From: Heracleum sosnowskyi
Lineage: Eukaryota > Streptophyta > Magnoliopsida > Apiales > Apiaceae
Assembly (NCBI GenBank): GCA_030848705.1
Contig: CM061237.1
Coordinates: forward strand, 84,687,910 to 84,751,909
Direction of reading: 5' to 3'
Length of the DNA stretch: 64,000 nt
Numbering within the stretch: the first letter of the stretch is position 1; every line of letters starts with the position of its first letter. Below the pieces are notes generated by a model that was not told the origin of the DNA, searched no databases, and saw only the letters and a program-made list of their open reading frames with translations. A program made the translations under genes and the position numbers. Positions 10,696 to 20,584 of this stretch are shown one piece after another.

Positions 10696-13600
10696 CCATT
10701 CTTGGCTACAGGTCGGACTCTTATTGATGTCCAGAAGGGAGAACTCACGATGAGGGTGCACGATCAAAATGTCACCTTTAATGTTTTCAATGCAATGAAG
10801 CTTCCAACTGATGAGGAAGTGTGTTTTAAAATTGATATGGTGGACAAGGTGGTTAACTCCGCAACTCAACACTTGATCAAAACTGATGTGTTGGAAAGAG
10901 TTCTTGCTAATGACTTGGAGATTGAGAACGAAGTGGATGAAGAACACTTGCAATATCTTAATGCATCTCCATGGAAGAAGTTTAAGATTCCATTTGAATC
11001 TTTGGGGTTGTCAGAGCTGAAGAAGTCTCATGTTAGACTTAAGCCATCTATCGAGGAAGCACCTACATTGGAACTTAAGCCATTGCCTGAACATCTAAGG
11101 TATGCCTATCTTGGTGATTCTTCTACCTTACCTGTTATTATATCATCTAAGCTTTCAGGCATGGAAGAGGAAAAGCTATTGCGAATTTTAAGGGATTTCA
11201 AATCAGCCATTGGGTGGACTATAACAGACATCAAGGGTATTAGTCCTTCTTACTGCATGCACAAAATTCCTTTGGAAGAGGGAGCTAAACCTACAGTTGA
11301 CAATCAAAGGAGACTGAATCCTGTTATGAAGGAAGTTGTGAAGAAGGAAATTCTTAAATGGCTTGATGCAGGCATTATCTATCCGATCTCTGATAGTTCT
11401 TGGGTGAGTCCAGTGCAATGTGTGCCTAAGAAGGGAGGCATGACAGTGATTACTAATGAAAAGAACGAGCTCATTCCTACTCGAACAGTTACTGGTTGGA
11501 GGATTTGCATGGATTATCGGAAGTTGAACAAGGCCACTCGGAAAGATCACTTTCCACTTCCGTTCATTGATCAGATGCTCGACAGACTGGCTGGACATCA
11601 GTTCTATTGCTTGCTTGATGGGTATTCTGGTTACAATCAGATTTGCATAGCACCCGAGGATCAAGAGAAGACTACATTCACTTATCCATTTGGTACATTT
11701 GCTTTCAGACGTGTTTCTTTCGGGTTGTGTGGAGCACCAGCTACTTTTCAGAGATGCATGATGGCCATTTTTTCTGACATGATTGGAAGTAATGTGGAAG
11801 TATTCATGGACGATTTCTCAGTCTTTGGGGATTCTTTTGATGAGTGCTTGGAAAACTTGAGTTTGGTTCTAAAGCGTTGTGTGGAGACAAATCTTGTTCT
11901 AAATTGGGAAAAGTGCCATTTCATGGTACAAGAAGGTGTCATTCTGGGACACAAGGTTTCGTGTAAAGGTTTGGAAGTTGACAAGGCAAAGGTGGCGACT
12001 ATTGAGAACCTTCCTGCCCCTGTTTCAGTCAAGGGTATTCGCAGCTTTCTTGGTCATGCGGGGTTCTACAGGCGTTTCATAAAGGATTTCTCAAAAATTT
12101 CTAAGCCACTTTGCAATCTTTTGGAAAAAGATGTTCCGTTCAAGTTTGATGAGTCTTGTTTACATGCATTCGAGATCTTGAAGAAGAAATTAATTTCTGC
12201 TCCAGTTATTACAGCTCCTGATTGGAGTCAACCATTTGCTTTGATGTGCGATGCTAGTGATTTTGCGCTTGGGGCCGTTCTAGGCCAAAGGAAAGAAAAG
12301 GTGTTTCATGTTATTTATTATGCAAGCAAAACTCTTAATGATGCTCAGATGAATTACACCACCACTGAGAAGGAACTACTTGCTATTGTCTATGGGTTTG
12401 AAAAGTTTCGCTCTTATCTGCTTGGTACTAAGGTGACAGTTTATACGGATCATGCTGCTATTCGCTATCTCCTGGCGAAGAAAGATGCTAAGCCAAGGTT
12501 GATTCGTTGGGTTCTTCTGTTGCAAGAATTTGACGTGGAAATCAAGGACAGAAAGGGGACGGAGAATCAGGTAGCTGACCATCTCTCTAGATTGGAAGAT
12601 CATGGGAAGTCACCTAAAGACAACACGGCTATTAATGAGTTTTTTCCGGATGAGCAACTATTCAGTGTGAAAGATGTTGAACCATGGTATGCCGACATTG
12701 TGAATTATCTAGTAAGTAACATCATACCACCTGAGCTCTCTTATGCTCAAAAGAAGAAATTCTTACATGATGTCAAGCAGTATATTTGGGATGAGCCGTT
12801 TTTGTTCAAGCAAGGAGTTGATCAGATTATTAGGCGTTGTGTTCCTTACAGTGAGACCGAGGCTATTCTTAGTGATTTTCATGCTACAGCTTATGGAGGC
12901 CATTATGCGGGTGAAAAGACAGCCACACGTATTCTTCAAGCAGGTTTCTATTGGCCGACTCTATTCAAGGATGCTCATCAGTTTGTGTTGAGATGTGATC
13001 GATGTCAACGAGTTGGTAATATTTCTCGTAGGGACGAGATGCCTCTTAATGTCATGTTGGAGGTAGAGATCTTTGACGTGTGGGGAATCGACTTCATGGG
13101 ACCGTTCATTCCGTCATGTGGTAATCAGTATATTCTGTTAGCTGTGGATTATGTGTCTAAGTGGGTGGAGGTAAAGGCACTTCCAACGAATGATGCTAAG
13201 GTGGTGCTCAATTTCCTTCACAAGAATATATTTACTCGGTTTGGCACGCCACGGGTTATCATCAGTGATGAAGGTACGCACTTTTGCAATCGGAAGTTTA
13301 CATCTCTTATGGCACGCTACAATATCAATCATCGAGTTGCTACAGCTTATCATCCTCAAACCAATGGGCAAGCTGAAGTGTCTAATCGTGAAATTAAACG
13401 GATTCTTGAGAAGGTGGTAAGTCCTTCTAGGAAGGATTGGGCTTTGAAGCTTGATGAAGCAGTGTGGGCTTATCGGACGGCCTATAAAACACCTTTGGGA
13501 ATGTCACCATTTCAGCTTGTGTATGGAAAAGCATGTCATCTTCCAGCTGAGTTAGAACACAAGGCTTATTGGGCGTTGAAGAAGCTGAATTTTGATCTTA

Positions 13601-13971
13601 CAGCAGCAGGTGAGAAGCGTATGGTTCAGTTGAATGAAATGGACGAGTTTCGATTGCAAGCTTATGAGAACAACAAGCTATATAAAGAGAAAGTCAAAAG
13701 GTGGCATGATCGTCGGTTGGTTCTTAAGACATTTGTGCCCGGGCAATTGGTGTTGTTGTTCAACTCTCGACTTCGGTTATTTCCTGGAAAGTTGAAGTCA
13801 CGTTGGTCAGGTCCATTCACAGTTAAAACAGTTTTTCAGCATGGAGCAGTGGAGATTTTTGACAAGTCACCGGACCAGTCATTCAAGGTCAATGGTCAGC
13901 GGTTAAAGCCATATTTTGGAGAGAAGTTGAATCGCGAAGTTGAGACCGCGGTTCTAATTTGCCCAACGTAA
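10696..13971 (+). CDS. pol: Element F pol: RT, RNase H, integrase
   Basis: Continues in the gag frame after the TGA, open for 1,091 codons to a TAA at 13969-13971; it has no convincing ATG of its own. Reverse transcriptase: WRICMDYRKLNKATRKDHFP and the catalytic box FMDD (about 11,803-11,814). RNase H: CDASDFALGAVLG and TDHAAIRYL. Integrase: an HHCC finger (HATAYGGH...CDRCQR, about 12,880-13,010), then core motifs GIDFMGPF, DEGTHF and the Glu in QTNGQAEVSNREI. RT-before-integrase order identifies Ty3-gypsy, and the sequence fits Athila. It would copy the element RNA and insert the DNA. All catalytic boxes look intact. Confidence 0.92.
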   Translation, partial: PFLATGRTLIDVQKGELTMRVHDQNVTFNVFNAMKLPTDEEVCFKIDMVDKVVNSATQHLIKTDVLERVLANDLEIENEVDEEHLQYLNASPWKKFKIPFESLGLSELKKSHVRLKPSIEEAPTLELKPLPEHLRYAYLGDSSTLPVIISSKLSGMEEEKLLRILRDFKSAIGWTITDIKGISPSYCMHKIPLEEGAKPTVDNQRRLNPVMKEVVKKEILKWLDAGIIYPISDSSWVSPVQCVPKKGGMTVITNEKNELIPTRTVTGWRICMDYRKLNKATRKDHFPLPFIDQMLDRLAGHQFYCLLDGYSGYNQICIAPEDQEKTTFTYPFGTFAFRRVSFGLCGAPATFQRCMMAIFSDMIGSNVEVFMDDFSVFGDSFDECLENLSLVLKRCVETNLVLNWEKCHFMVQEGVILGHKVSCKGLEVDKAKVATIENLPAPVSVKGIRSFLGHAGFYRRFIKDFSKISKPLCNLLEKDVPFKFDESCLHAFEILKKKLISAPVITAPDWSQPFALMCDASDFALGAVLGQRKEKVFHVIYYASKTLNDAQMNYTTTEKELLAIVYGFEKFRSYLLGTKVTVYTDHAAIRYLLAKKDAKPRLIRWVLLLQEFDVEIKDRKGTENQVADHLSRLEDHGKSPKDNTAINEFFPDEQLFSVKDVEPWYADIVNYLVSNIIPPELSYAQKKKFLHDVKQYIWDEPFLFKQGVDQIIRRCVPYSETEAILSDFHATAYGGHYAGEKTATRILQAGFYWPTLFKDAHQFVLRCDRCQRVGNISRRDEMPLNVMLEVEIFDVWGIDFMGPFIPSCGNQYILLAVDYVSKWVEVKALPTNDAKVVLNFLHKNIFTRFGTPRVIISDEGTHFCNRKFTSLMARYNINHRVATAYHPQTNGQAEVSNREIKRILEKVVSPSRKDWALKLDEAVWAYRTAYKTPLGMSPFQLVYGKACHLPAELEHKAYWALKKLNFDLTAAGEKRMVQLNEMDEFRLQAYENNKLYKEKVKRWHDRRLVLKTFVPGQLVLLFNSRLRLFPGKLKSRWSGPFTVKTVFQHGAVEIFDKSPDQSFKVNGQRLKPYFGEKLNREVETAVLICPT

Positions 13972-14373
13972 GGAAATGGAGCTATGTCAAGCTACTGACT
14001 TAAAAAGAGCGCTTCGTGGGAGGCAACCCACTTGATTGTATGATTGTATCATTTTTAAAAAAAAAAAAAATATATATATAGAAAAAATTTTCATCAGAAG
14101 GTTTGGCGCGGCAGCGCCGTGCTAAAGCACAACCCTGGCGCGGCAGCGCCGTGTCGACTGTTGAGAAAAAAAAAACAGAAAATTGGAAAAAAAAAAAAAG
14201 TTTGTTGTTGTATTTAGTGGCCCATTATCCTAACCCACTACCCATACCCACTAACCCTAAAATTCTCTATATAAACCCACATCCCATAACCCTACCTATA
14301 CAAACCTATACATACACTACTTACGAATCTCAAAAATTCTCAAACATTCTAAACACTTCTTCCATTCGATTCA
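13972..14373 (+). other. Element F spacer between pol and third ORF
   Basis: Non-coding. Contains the conserved Athila-like phrase GTGGGAGGCAACCCAC (14017-14032), an A-run, two GGCGC hairpins (14105-14118 and 14137-14150), and then a C/A-rich leader with a TATA box at 14268-14275. The last 100 bases read like a plant promoter plus 5' UTR in front of the third ORF. Confidence 0.75.
14268..14275 (+). promoter_or_regulatory. TATA box upstream of element F third ORF
   Basis: TATATAAA within ctctatataaaccc, 98 bases before the ATG at 14374. The stretch between is pyrimidine/A-rich, without upstream ATG until the ORF, as in plant 5' UTRs. This suggests a separate transcript for the third ORF. It is an inference from position and sequence only. 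Confidence 0.45.
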
Positions 14374-15558
14374 ATGGCATCTAAGCGACAACGGGTTGTA
14401 ATTGGTGGTGGTAGTGAGGGTGCTAGTGGTAGTGGGGCTGGTGGAAGGAACCCTCGTTCCTCTTCTTCATCTGATTCTGGGGGAGGTAATGGTGGACCTC
14501 AATTTGTTTCCAATGAGGCTCGTGAGGCTTATAATGATTTGTTGGGGCGTCCTATTGCCCGTGAGAGGGGTCTTTTTCCTACGGCATCGGATGGGTATAT
14601 GTTGGAGATTATTCAGGAGAGAGGTTGGGAGCAATTTTGTGAGGCTCCGGAGCCTGTTCCGATGACTGTGGTTCGCGAGTTTTATGCGAACGCTAGTATG
14701 GAAAGGAATGGGATTAGCCAAGTTCGTGGGTTTCGTGTGGATTATCGGCCGCGTTCTATTCGTCGTGTTCTTGGTCTTCCGGCTCCTAGGAGGAATCAAG
14801 AGGATTGGTCAGGGAGAACTCGCGATGCTGTGGACCTTCCGATGATTATTCAGCGGTTGTGTGTTCCAGGTACGGAGTGGACCGTGAGGCGTGGCACTAC
14901 TGAGCCCACGTCGTTTTTGTCGACGGCGCTGAATCAATATGCGCGTACTTGGCACTTGTTCATTTGTGCTAACCTCATCCCTACTAGGCATTCTAATGAG
15001 GTGACAGTTGAGAGGGCTATCTTGTTGTATGCTATTTGCAGTAGAGAGTTTGTGGATGTGGGTAATTTGATCCACCAGGGGATTCTCCGTTTTATGCAAG
15101 GGAGTACCACTGCGGCGATACCTTATGGTTCGGTTATTGCTAGGTTGGCTAGGGATGGTGGTGCTATTTGGTCAGCAGAGGAGGTTGTGCAGCAACCACA
15201 GGCAGCACTGGATCATCAGAGTATTATGAGGCTGAATGTGTGGGATGGAGGTGCGCCGGATTGGTGGGGTCTTGGTTTTGTAGTAGAGGGTCAGCAGCAG
15301 CAGCAGCAGCAGCAGGAGGAGGCGCCTCAGGATGGAGGTTCTCTTATTAGTCAGCGGCAGTATAGGCGATTGACGAGGCGTATCGATGCGGTGCACGATA
15401 TGCAGGCAGGTTTTGCAGCAGATTTTGGTCAGTTTGCACAGGCTTTGAGCACGGCTTTGCGTGCAAGTGGGGTGGACGTGACTTTTCCGTCCTTTGGAGC
15501 TGGCGCTGTCTATCCGCCACCGGACACTCCCGATGGGAGTGGCTCGGACGACGAATAG
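14374..15558 (+). CDS. Element F third ORF (Athila env-like / putative plant transposon protein)
   Basis: Intact 394-residue ORF starting at ATG 14374. N-terminus basic (MASKRQRVV) then Gly/Ser-rich, like a nuclear-localisation or disordered tail. The middle (about residues 45-280) is a globular segment with VDYRPRSIRRVLGLP and TWHLFICANLIP followed by ILLYAIC and a DVGNLI box. It then has a poly-Gln tract near 308-316, a short helical segment and an acidic C-terminus. Its place after pol matches the so-called env-like ORF of Athila elements. I see no signal peptide, transmembrane segment or fusion peptide, so an envelope role is doubtful. The middle resembles ORF3 of Copia A and B. Function unknown. 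Confidence 0.75.
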   Translation: MASKRQRVVIGGGSEGASGSGAGGRNPRSSSSSDSGGGNGGPQFVSNEAREAYNDLLGRPIARERGLFPTASDGYMLEIIQERGWEQFCEAPEPVPMTVVREFYANASMERNGISQVRGFRVDYRPRSIRRVLGLPAPRRNQEDWSGRTRDAVDLPMIIQRLCVPGTEWTVRRGTTEPTSFLSTALNQYARTWHLFICANLIPTRHSNEVTVERAILLYAICSREFVDVGNLIHQGILRFMQGSTTAAIPYGSVIARLARDGGAIWSAEEVVQQPQAALDHQSIMRLNVWDGGAPDWWGLGFVVEGQQQQQQQQEEAPQDGGSLISQRQYRRLTRRIDAVHDMQAGFAADFGQFAQALSTALRASGVDVTFPSFGAGAVYPPPDTPDGSGSDDE

Positions 15559-16983
15559 GTATGCCTTGCACTCTTTTTATGCTTACCTTCAATGTGGGCA
15601 TTGAAAATTTTAAGTTTGGGGGTGGGGATGAAAGGTGCATTTGTATAATAGGTATATTGCATGTTAGGAGCATTTGTGCATGTTAGTTAATTTCATGTTA
15701 GTTTAGAGCATTTTGTTGCATGTTAGTTAGAGCATTTAGGACATTCTGTTTATTGTGATATTTATGTTCATATAGTTGCATGAGCATGGCATGCATTTTC
15801 ATGATCCCTTAGGACGACCTATTTCTGTTTGGCAGGTAGATGTTGATTTGAGTGTGGTAATCATGAATAGAGGGTTGATTTATAGTTTCTATGAAATTGA
15901 CATGCATGTTATGGGGACAAAAACATTTACACAACTCATTGTTTGCTTTTGGGCTAGATTGGGGGTCATGCTTGTTTGGATGTTTTGAGGTTTAATTACC
16001 TGGTTATATTTAGAATGTTCTTTATTCCCTTGATAACGTAAGAGCACTAAAGTATAAGTTTGGGGGAAACAGGATTTTCATGCTAGTTGTTGTGTTGTTT
16101 ATGGCTAGGCGTCAAATGGCTAGTAGCCGGCTCATATTTATATGAGTAGTCTAGGGTTGGAAATGAGAATTCTCATTCCAGATTGTATATATGAAAAAAA
16201 AAAAAAAAAGAGAAAAGAAAAAAAAAAGAGTCATGTAAATAGTTAAATGCAAAATTAACCACGAGTGAGCTCTTTAATACTCGAGCAATTAAGTTCAATG
16301 GGGGCAATGTGCCTAGTGACCTAAGGTCCTTTGTGGTCTGGGATCCGCTAACCTAACGCTCGTTACATGGGTATTATTGTATAAGCCTTTTGGGGTCTCA
16401 CTCATTGCACGGTTAAATAAGCATGTGTATTGTATATAGTAGTATGTGTCGTAGTAATAAAGCATGAATTCCTGGTTAACCTGAATGATGATGGAGGTGT
16501 ATCGAAGTTATGAAGTGTCTACCGTTCATTCTCTTTATAAACTTGTGATTGCCTTGACTAAGAATTGGTATGATTTTTGATCTAGTGTTAGGAGTATATC
16601 TGATGAGTATCACACACCACGTTCCTATGCATGTATTGTTAGTATATGGGAATTTAGTCGAGCTCTGTTTGGAAGTTATTGCATGATTTGAGATGTTTGC
16701 CTAATGAATGGTTTTGGTTCGTTTAAGGGGGTCCTTGCATTTCCATATAGTTGCATACATGTAGTTAGTTGCATTTGTAGATGTATTGTTAGATGGATTT
16801 TGTGGGTACATTCACTATAGGCCCTCACGAGACCTTACTCGTCCACTAGGGCTGCCTAGGGGTTTAAAGGGCTTGTTGCATATGCCAAATGCAACCGTGA
16901 TCACCTACGGAAGTGGTACTAGTTAGTTGTAATAAATTGTTTGTTTATACTCGAGGACGAGCATCGGTTTAAGTTTGGGGGTG
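15559..16983 (+). other. Element F 3' spacer with repeated polypurine-like tracts
   Basis: Non-coding, 1.4 kb. Holds three AAGTTTGGGGG tracts: 15612-15622, 16056-16065 and 16971-16981. The last lies directly before the 3' LTR and is the expected primer for plus-strand synthesis. It also has GCATGTTAG short repeats (15658-15735) and an A-rich run at 16194-16230. No credible ORF. Confidence 0.75.
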
Positions 16984-18411
16984 TGATAAGTGGGTATTTT
17001 ATTCACTTAGAACGTGTCCGTATGGCTTAAAACGAATGTTTGCACTCGAGTTGTGGTATTTTTGATCTCTTTTAAGGGTATTGTGCAGGTATATTTATCA
17101 CAGGTGTACTAGGAATGAAGCGGAGCAATCGGAATGCAATTTGGAGCTAAAACGAAGAAAATGGAAAAGTTCGTCTTCCTGGACAGAAGGCACGGCGCGG
17201 CAGCGCCGTGTTTGTGCTTGCCTATGGCGCGGCAGCGCCGCTGGAAAAAGGAAGTAATTATCTGGCGCGGCAGCGCCGCTATCCTATACAATCGTGGCGC
17301 GGCAGCGCCAGTCTGTCTGACGAAATTTCCTGTTTTGAACCCGATTTGCTGATTTTTCGAGTTGAAGTCAAATTACAATTCAGTACGACTTGTTGCACCT
17401 GGAGGCATATAAAAAAGAGAAGAAAACCCTAGAGAACGAGGAGAGACACATACCACATATTATATGCGGAGTTTTAAGGCACGAAGAAGCAAGGAAGAAG
17501 ATAGTTTCAATTTATTCTTGTATTCTTTCTAGCTTGTGGATGCTTGGTTTGGGTGTATTCTTTAGAACCCTTGATAATTATTACAATATTAATTCGTTTT
17601 CTTCAATCATGTTTACATTAGAACCCATGGTGACGATTAGTTTGATTATGAACTAACTCGTTATCATGGGGTTTTAGCGGATTTATTCATGAAGTTTATT
17701 TGTTGAATTTTCTCGATGCCTATAGTGTGATTGATGCGATATCCTATCATGGTTGTTTTAATTCGTTATAGGAGAGTAGCTAACTCCTGTAATTGTGTGT
17801 TAATTCTTATTGAAGCGAAAGTAGATTTAAGAATTTAGAACTTGCCATGCTAGCATAGGTTTATGCGTGAGAATATCATTCATAATTAATGTCGTAACTC
17901 TAACCGTTTTATGACGACTATGTGATCAATTGAATGCTTGTACTTCAACCATTATGTTTTCAATCTTTATAGACATATATGGACTAAGCATAATTGGGAG
18001 ACTAAGTGATTTCTATCTTTATTGTGGATATTATTTAGGATGGTATTTGTGCAACGAAAGTTGGTTTATATCAGTTTTGTGTGTTCGATCAGGTATTAAT
18101 AAATCACATGAAAGGGCTAGAGAATTGAAGACTATAGATGGATTGTTTAATGAAGTTAAAATTCCATGTTTTATTTGCATAAGTAATTCGACATAAATCT
18201 CAGTTCAAGTAGTTGATAATTAGTTATAATTCTTAGATTAATTATAGTGATAACAAAAATCCACTTTGTTATTTGTTTTAGCATCGAATAATAATCATAC
18301 ATTGGTGAGTGAATTACTAGACAAACAACGAGTCCCTGTAGGAACGAACCTTATTTGCTATCTGTATTACTTGAGATCACGTGCACTTGCGTGTTGAGTT
18401 TGGTCGTAACA
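16984..18411 (+). repeat. Element F 3' LTR
   Basis: 1,428 bp, same length as the 5' LTR and nearly identical. Carries the four hairpin motifs at 17194-17207, 17226-17239, 17264-17277 and 17296-17309. Ends GTCGTAACA followed by the ATGTT target duplication. Confidence 0.95.
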
Positions 18412-18416
18412 ATGTT

Positions 18417-19480
18417 CCTCATACAGTTAGTTGTACTGTATGACATGTTTTGACGAAAAGAATGTTTAAACATATCGTTCTGTACATGAACGGAGTTTCA
18501 AAGGTTTTCAATCATGATATCAGCTTACATATATGATTATGATGCTATATCTTATTGTCGAGCTATAGCGCTCATTCTTGCTTCTTTTATAAAAAGGTGT
18601 TCATTACTGATATTATACAGTATTTTGAACGGTATGAGATATCTAAATAGATATGCATGTATATATGTTGAGAAGGGATTTAAGATATACAGTATATTGA
18701 ATTGTATAGTATTTTGAATCAATGGATGGGTTTAAGCCTTGATTCCAATATTAATATCTAATTTAAAAAGATATGTTTGAGACCTGGTTTATCATACTGA
18801 TACCAAGGATTTCCAAATGATTTACGAATAGTATTTGAGTATGATTATAAGGCATACGGTATTTTGAACGGTATACTATTTTGGGGACAAACCCTAGTAG
18901 TGTTAAAAACTTTGATCCTATATGGATTAACTTCCTAAGCTTACATATATATGCTTATGCTGCTTTGTATTATTGCTGGGCTTAGTGCTCACTCTTGCTT
19001 TCTTATATATATATATATATCACAACACAACAGCTAGGGTAGATGGCCAGGATTCGTCATACCGCTCAGAAGCGCGTATGGGCCACGCAGACCGCCCATA
19101 GGATGGCAGTTGCAGCACCTCAGGTAGAAGTACGGAGTTGGTTCGGAGTGTAACTCTTGTTGCTCCGGTTTAATTATAAGTATCACTTATGTATATTAAT
19201 GAACAAGAACAAACTTTTGCGCTGCCTTATGGTTTCACATAGAAATCATACTGGTAGTAGGTTGCAAGCATTACTTTTGGGTTGTAATAACTTTAATTTA
19301 TGGATCATATGACTACTGCTTTTGTAAGTTCGTTTCTGAGACATAACTAACGTGAGTATATTGATGGTGGGGTCACCATGTGTGTTGATTTATTATATTA
19401 TGATTCAAGTATTAAGTGTTTGTACGGAATAAGGGATCGTGACAACCTAGATCTCCGACCCCGGATCTGGGGGTGTTACA
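18417..19480 (+). repeat. Element E 5' LTR, right part
   Basis: Resumes the E LTR after element F and matches 39677-40773. Contains a (TA)8 run at 19004-19020, a 36-codon ORF at 19043, and ends GGGTGTTACA at 19480, just before the primer site. Confidence 0.9.
19043..19153 (+). CDS. Small ORF in element E LTR, possible first gag exon
   Basis: ATG at 19043, 36 codons, beginning MARIRHTA with a basic Arg-rich character, stop TAA at 19151-19153. The other LTR has the same ORF at 40336-40446 with two residue differences, both explained by CpG-type transitions. At 19124 a CAG/GTAGAA could act as a splice donor, and TATAG/GTG at 19669/19670 as an acceptor. Both are phase 0, and the gag frame opens exactly at that acceptor. 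If used, the intron would remove the LTR end and primer site from gag mRNA. Not proven. Confidence 0.45.
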   Translation: MARIRHTAQKRVWATQTAHRMAVAAPQVEVRSWFGV

Positions 19481-19484
19481 GAAA

Positions 19485-19496
19485 TGGTATCAGAGC
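19485..19496 (+). other. Primer-binding site of element E (tRNA-Met type)
   Basis: TGGTATCAGAGC starts 5 bases after the LTR end at 19480; complementary to the 3' end of initiator tRNA-Met, as in many plant LTR elements. Confidence 0.9.
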
Positions 19497-19669
19497 GTAC
19501 AGTTATTAATCTCAGAAAAGATCGGATGTTAGGAATAATAAATGCAACTATAATAATAAGAGAACTCCCATCGAGTTCATAGTTGGGCTACCGGATGTAG
19601 CACTGACTGTTAAAACCCGCAAGGGAACTTTGATTACACAGTATAGTAACCTAGTTTTCGCTTGTATAG

Positions 19670-20584
19670 GTGTTTGCGGCCGAGGAGGCTGATGATTTTG
19701 AGACCCAGCATGACGAGGCTCTGCTGGCGGCTGAGGACGACCCCATGGAGGATCTTGAGGAGGATACTGAGGACCCGGACGAGGATCCGGAAGAGGACCC
19801 CACGACTGTGTTAGACTTCCCTACTTCTCCTGCTCCCACTATTGATGGAGAGTCGACTGGGGATGATGATTCCACTGAGAGGGATCAGGTCTTGCCTGAT
19901 GTAGTTACCACGGAGGACGATGAGACTTCTGAGGACAGTGCTAGTCGAGGAGGCATCAGGATGTACCCTCTGCCTACTATGAGAGCCCTTACCCCTCCTG
20001 TGCCCCCATTGAGTCTGTTACCATCAGACGATGACTATGATCTTGCCCCTGAGGGATATGAGGAGGACCAGGCCATGACTGATCCAGACACACCTCCTCC
20101 CTCACCTACTGGAGTACCTACTGTGATCCATGATTGGATGATTGGCCGGCTGACCACTGATTTGGCAGCGACAGAGGCTAGAACTGATGAGTTGAGGAGA
20201 CAGTTGGCGGTAGAGAGAGAGACCCGTCGTTCCTATCAGGATAAGATGAGGCTTATGACTCCTAGGGGGAAAAAGAGAAATTTTGGTAGTCAAGGAGGAA
20301 GCTCGGTGAACAAGAGTTTTCCAGCAAGACCATTGAGAGGAACCAGGTCCCAACCCTTAAGGAGTTCCGAATTCAGGAGAACTAAGAATAAGAGTCTAAG
20401 CCAGCGCGGTAGACAAACGGGAGTCTCCCATTTTAACCAACCCCGACCCCCACTACCTGACTGCAAGACGTGTGGAAGAAAACACCTGGGAGAATGTGCC
20501 CTAAAGTCGGTAACCTGCTACAAGTGCAACAAAACAGGGCATTACTCCAGCACCTGCCCTCAAAAAAATCGGAAGTGCTTTTAG
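19670..20584 (+). pseudogene. gag: Element E gag, internally deleted
   Basis: Open frame of 304 codons without an ATG at its start: the codon before 19670 is TAG and the first ATG is near 19745. The N-terminal 110 residues are strikingly acidic (runs of Asp/Glu), then Pro-rich, then a short helical stretch ending near RLMTPRG. The usual Ty3-gypsy capsid domain that should follow is missing; the sequence jumps to a basic Ser/Arg-rich linker and a CCHC knuckle CYKCNKTGHYSSTC near the C-terminus. A second knuckle begins but is cut by TAG at 20582-20584. The element therefore could not build its own particles. Confidence 0.75.

Larger units (their letters stand above)
6929..18411 (+). mobile_element. 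Athila-type Gypsy element F, nearly intact
   Basis: An 11,483-bp full-length element with two 1,428-bp LTRs, flanked by ATGTT at 6924-6928 and 18412-18416. Order: LTR, tRNA-Asp-type primer site, gag-protease-RT-RNase H-integrase, third ORF, polypurine tract, LTR. By eye the LTRs differ at about three positions, so this is probably the youngest insertion in the window. The main lesion is one TGA codon in gag-pol. It sits in the 5' LTR of element E. A GC-rich hairpin motif recurs 12 times through LTRs, gag and spacer. Confidence 0.95.

Noticed and set aside
11203..13371. Antisense ORFs over F pol
   Set aside because: Shadows of the strongly coding plus strand, which has RT, RNase H and integrase motifs.
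14105..14150. GC-rich hairpins as bacterial-type terminators
   Set aside because: No bacterial context, no consistent T-run, and copies occur within coding sequence.
15295..15320. CAG repeat as an unstable trinucleotide tract
   Set aside because: A short poly-Gln run inside the third ORF of F; common in disordered plant proteins.
19485..19496. tRNA-like sequence
   Set aside because: It is only the 12-base primer-binding site; no cloverleaf can be formed around it. The same holds for the sites at 38258, 41199, 44334 and 58813.
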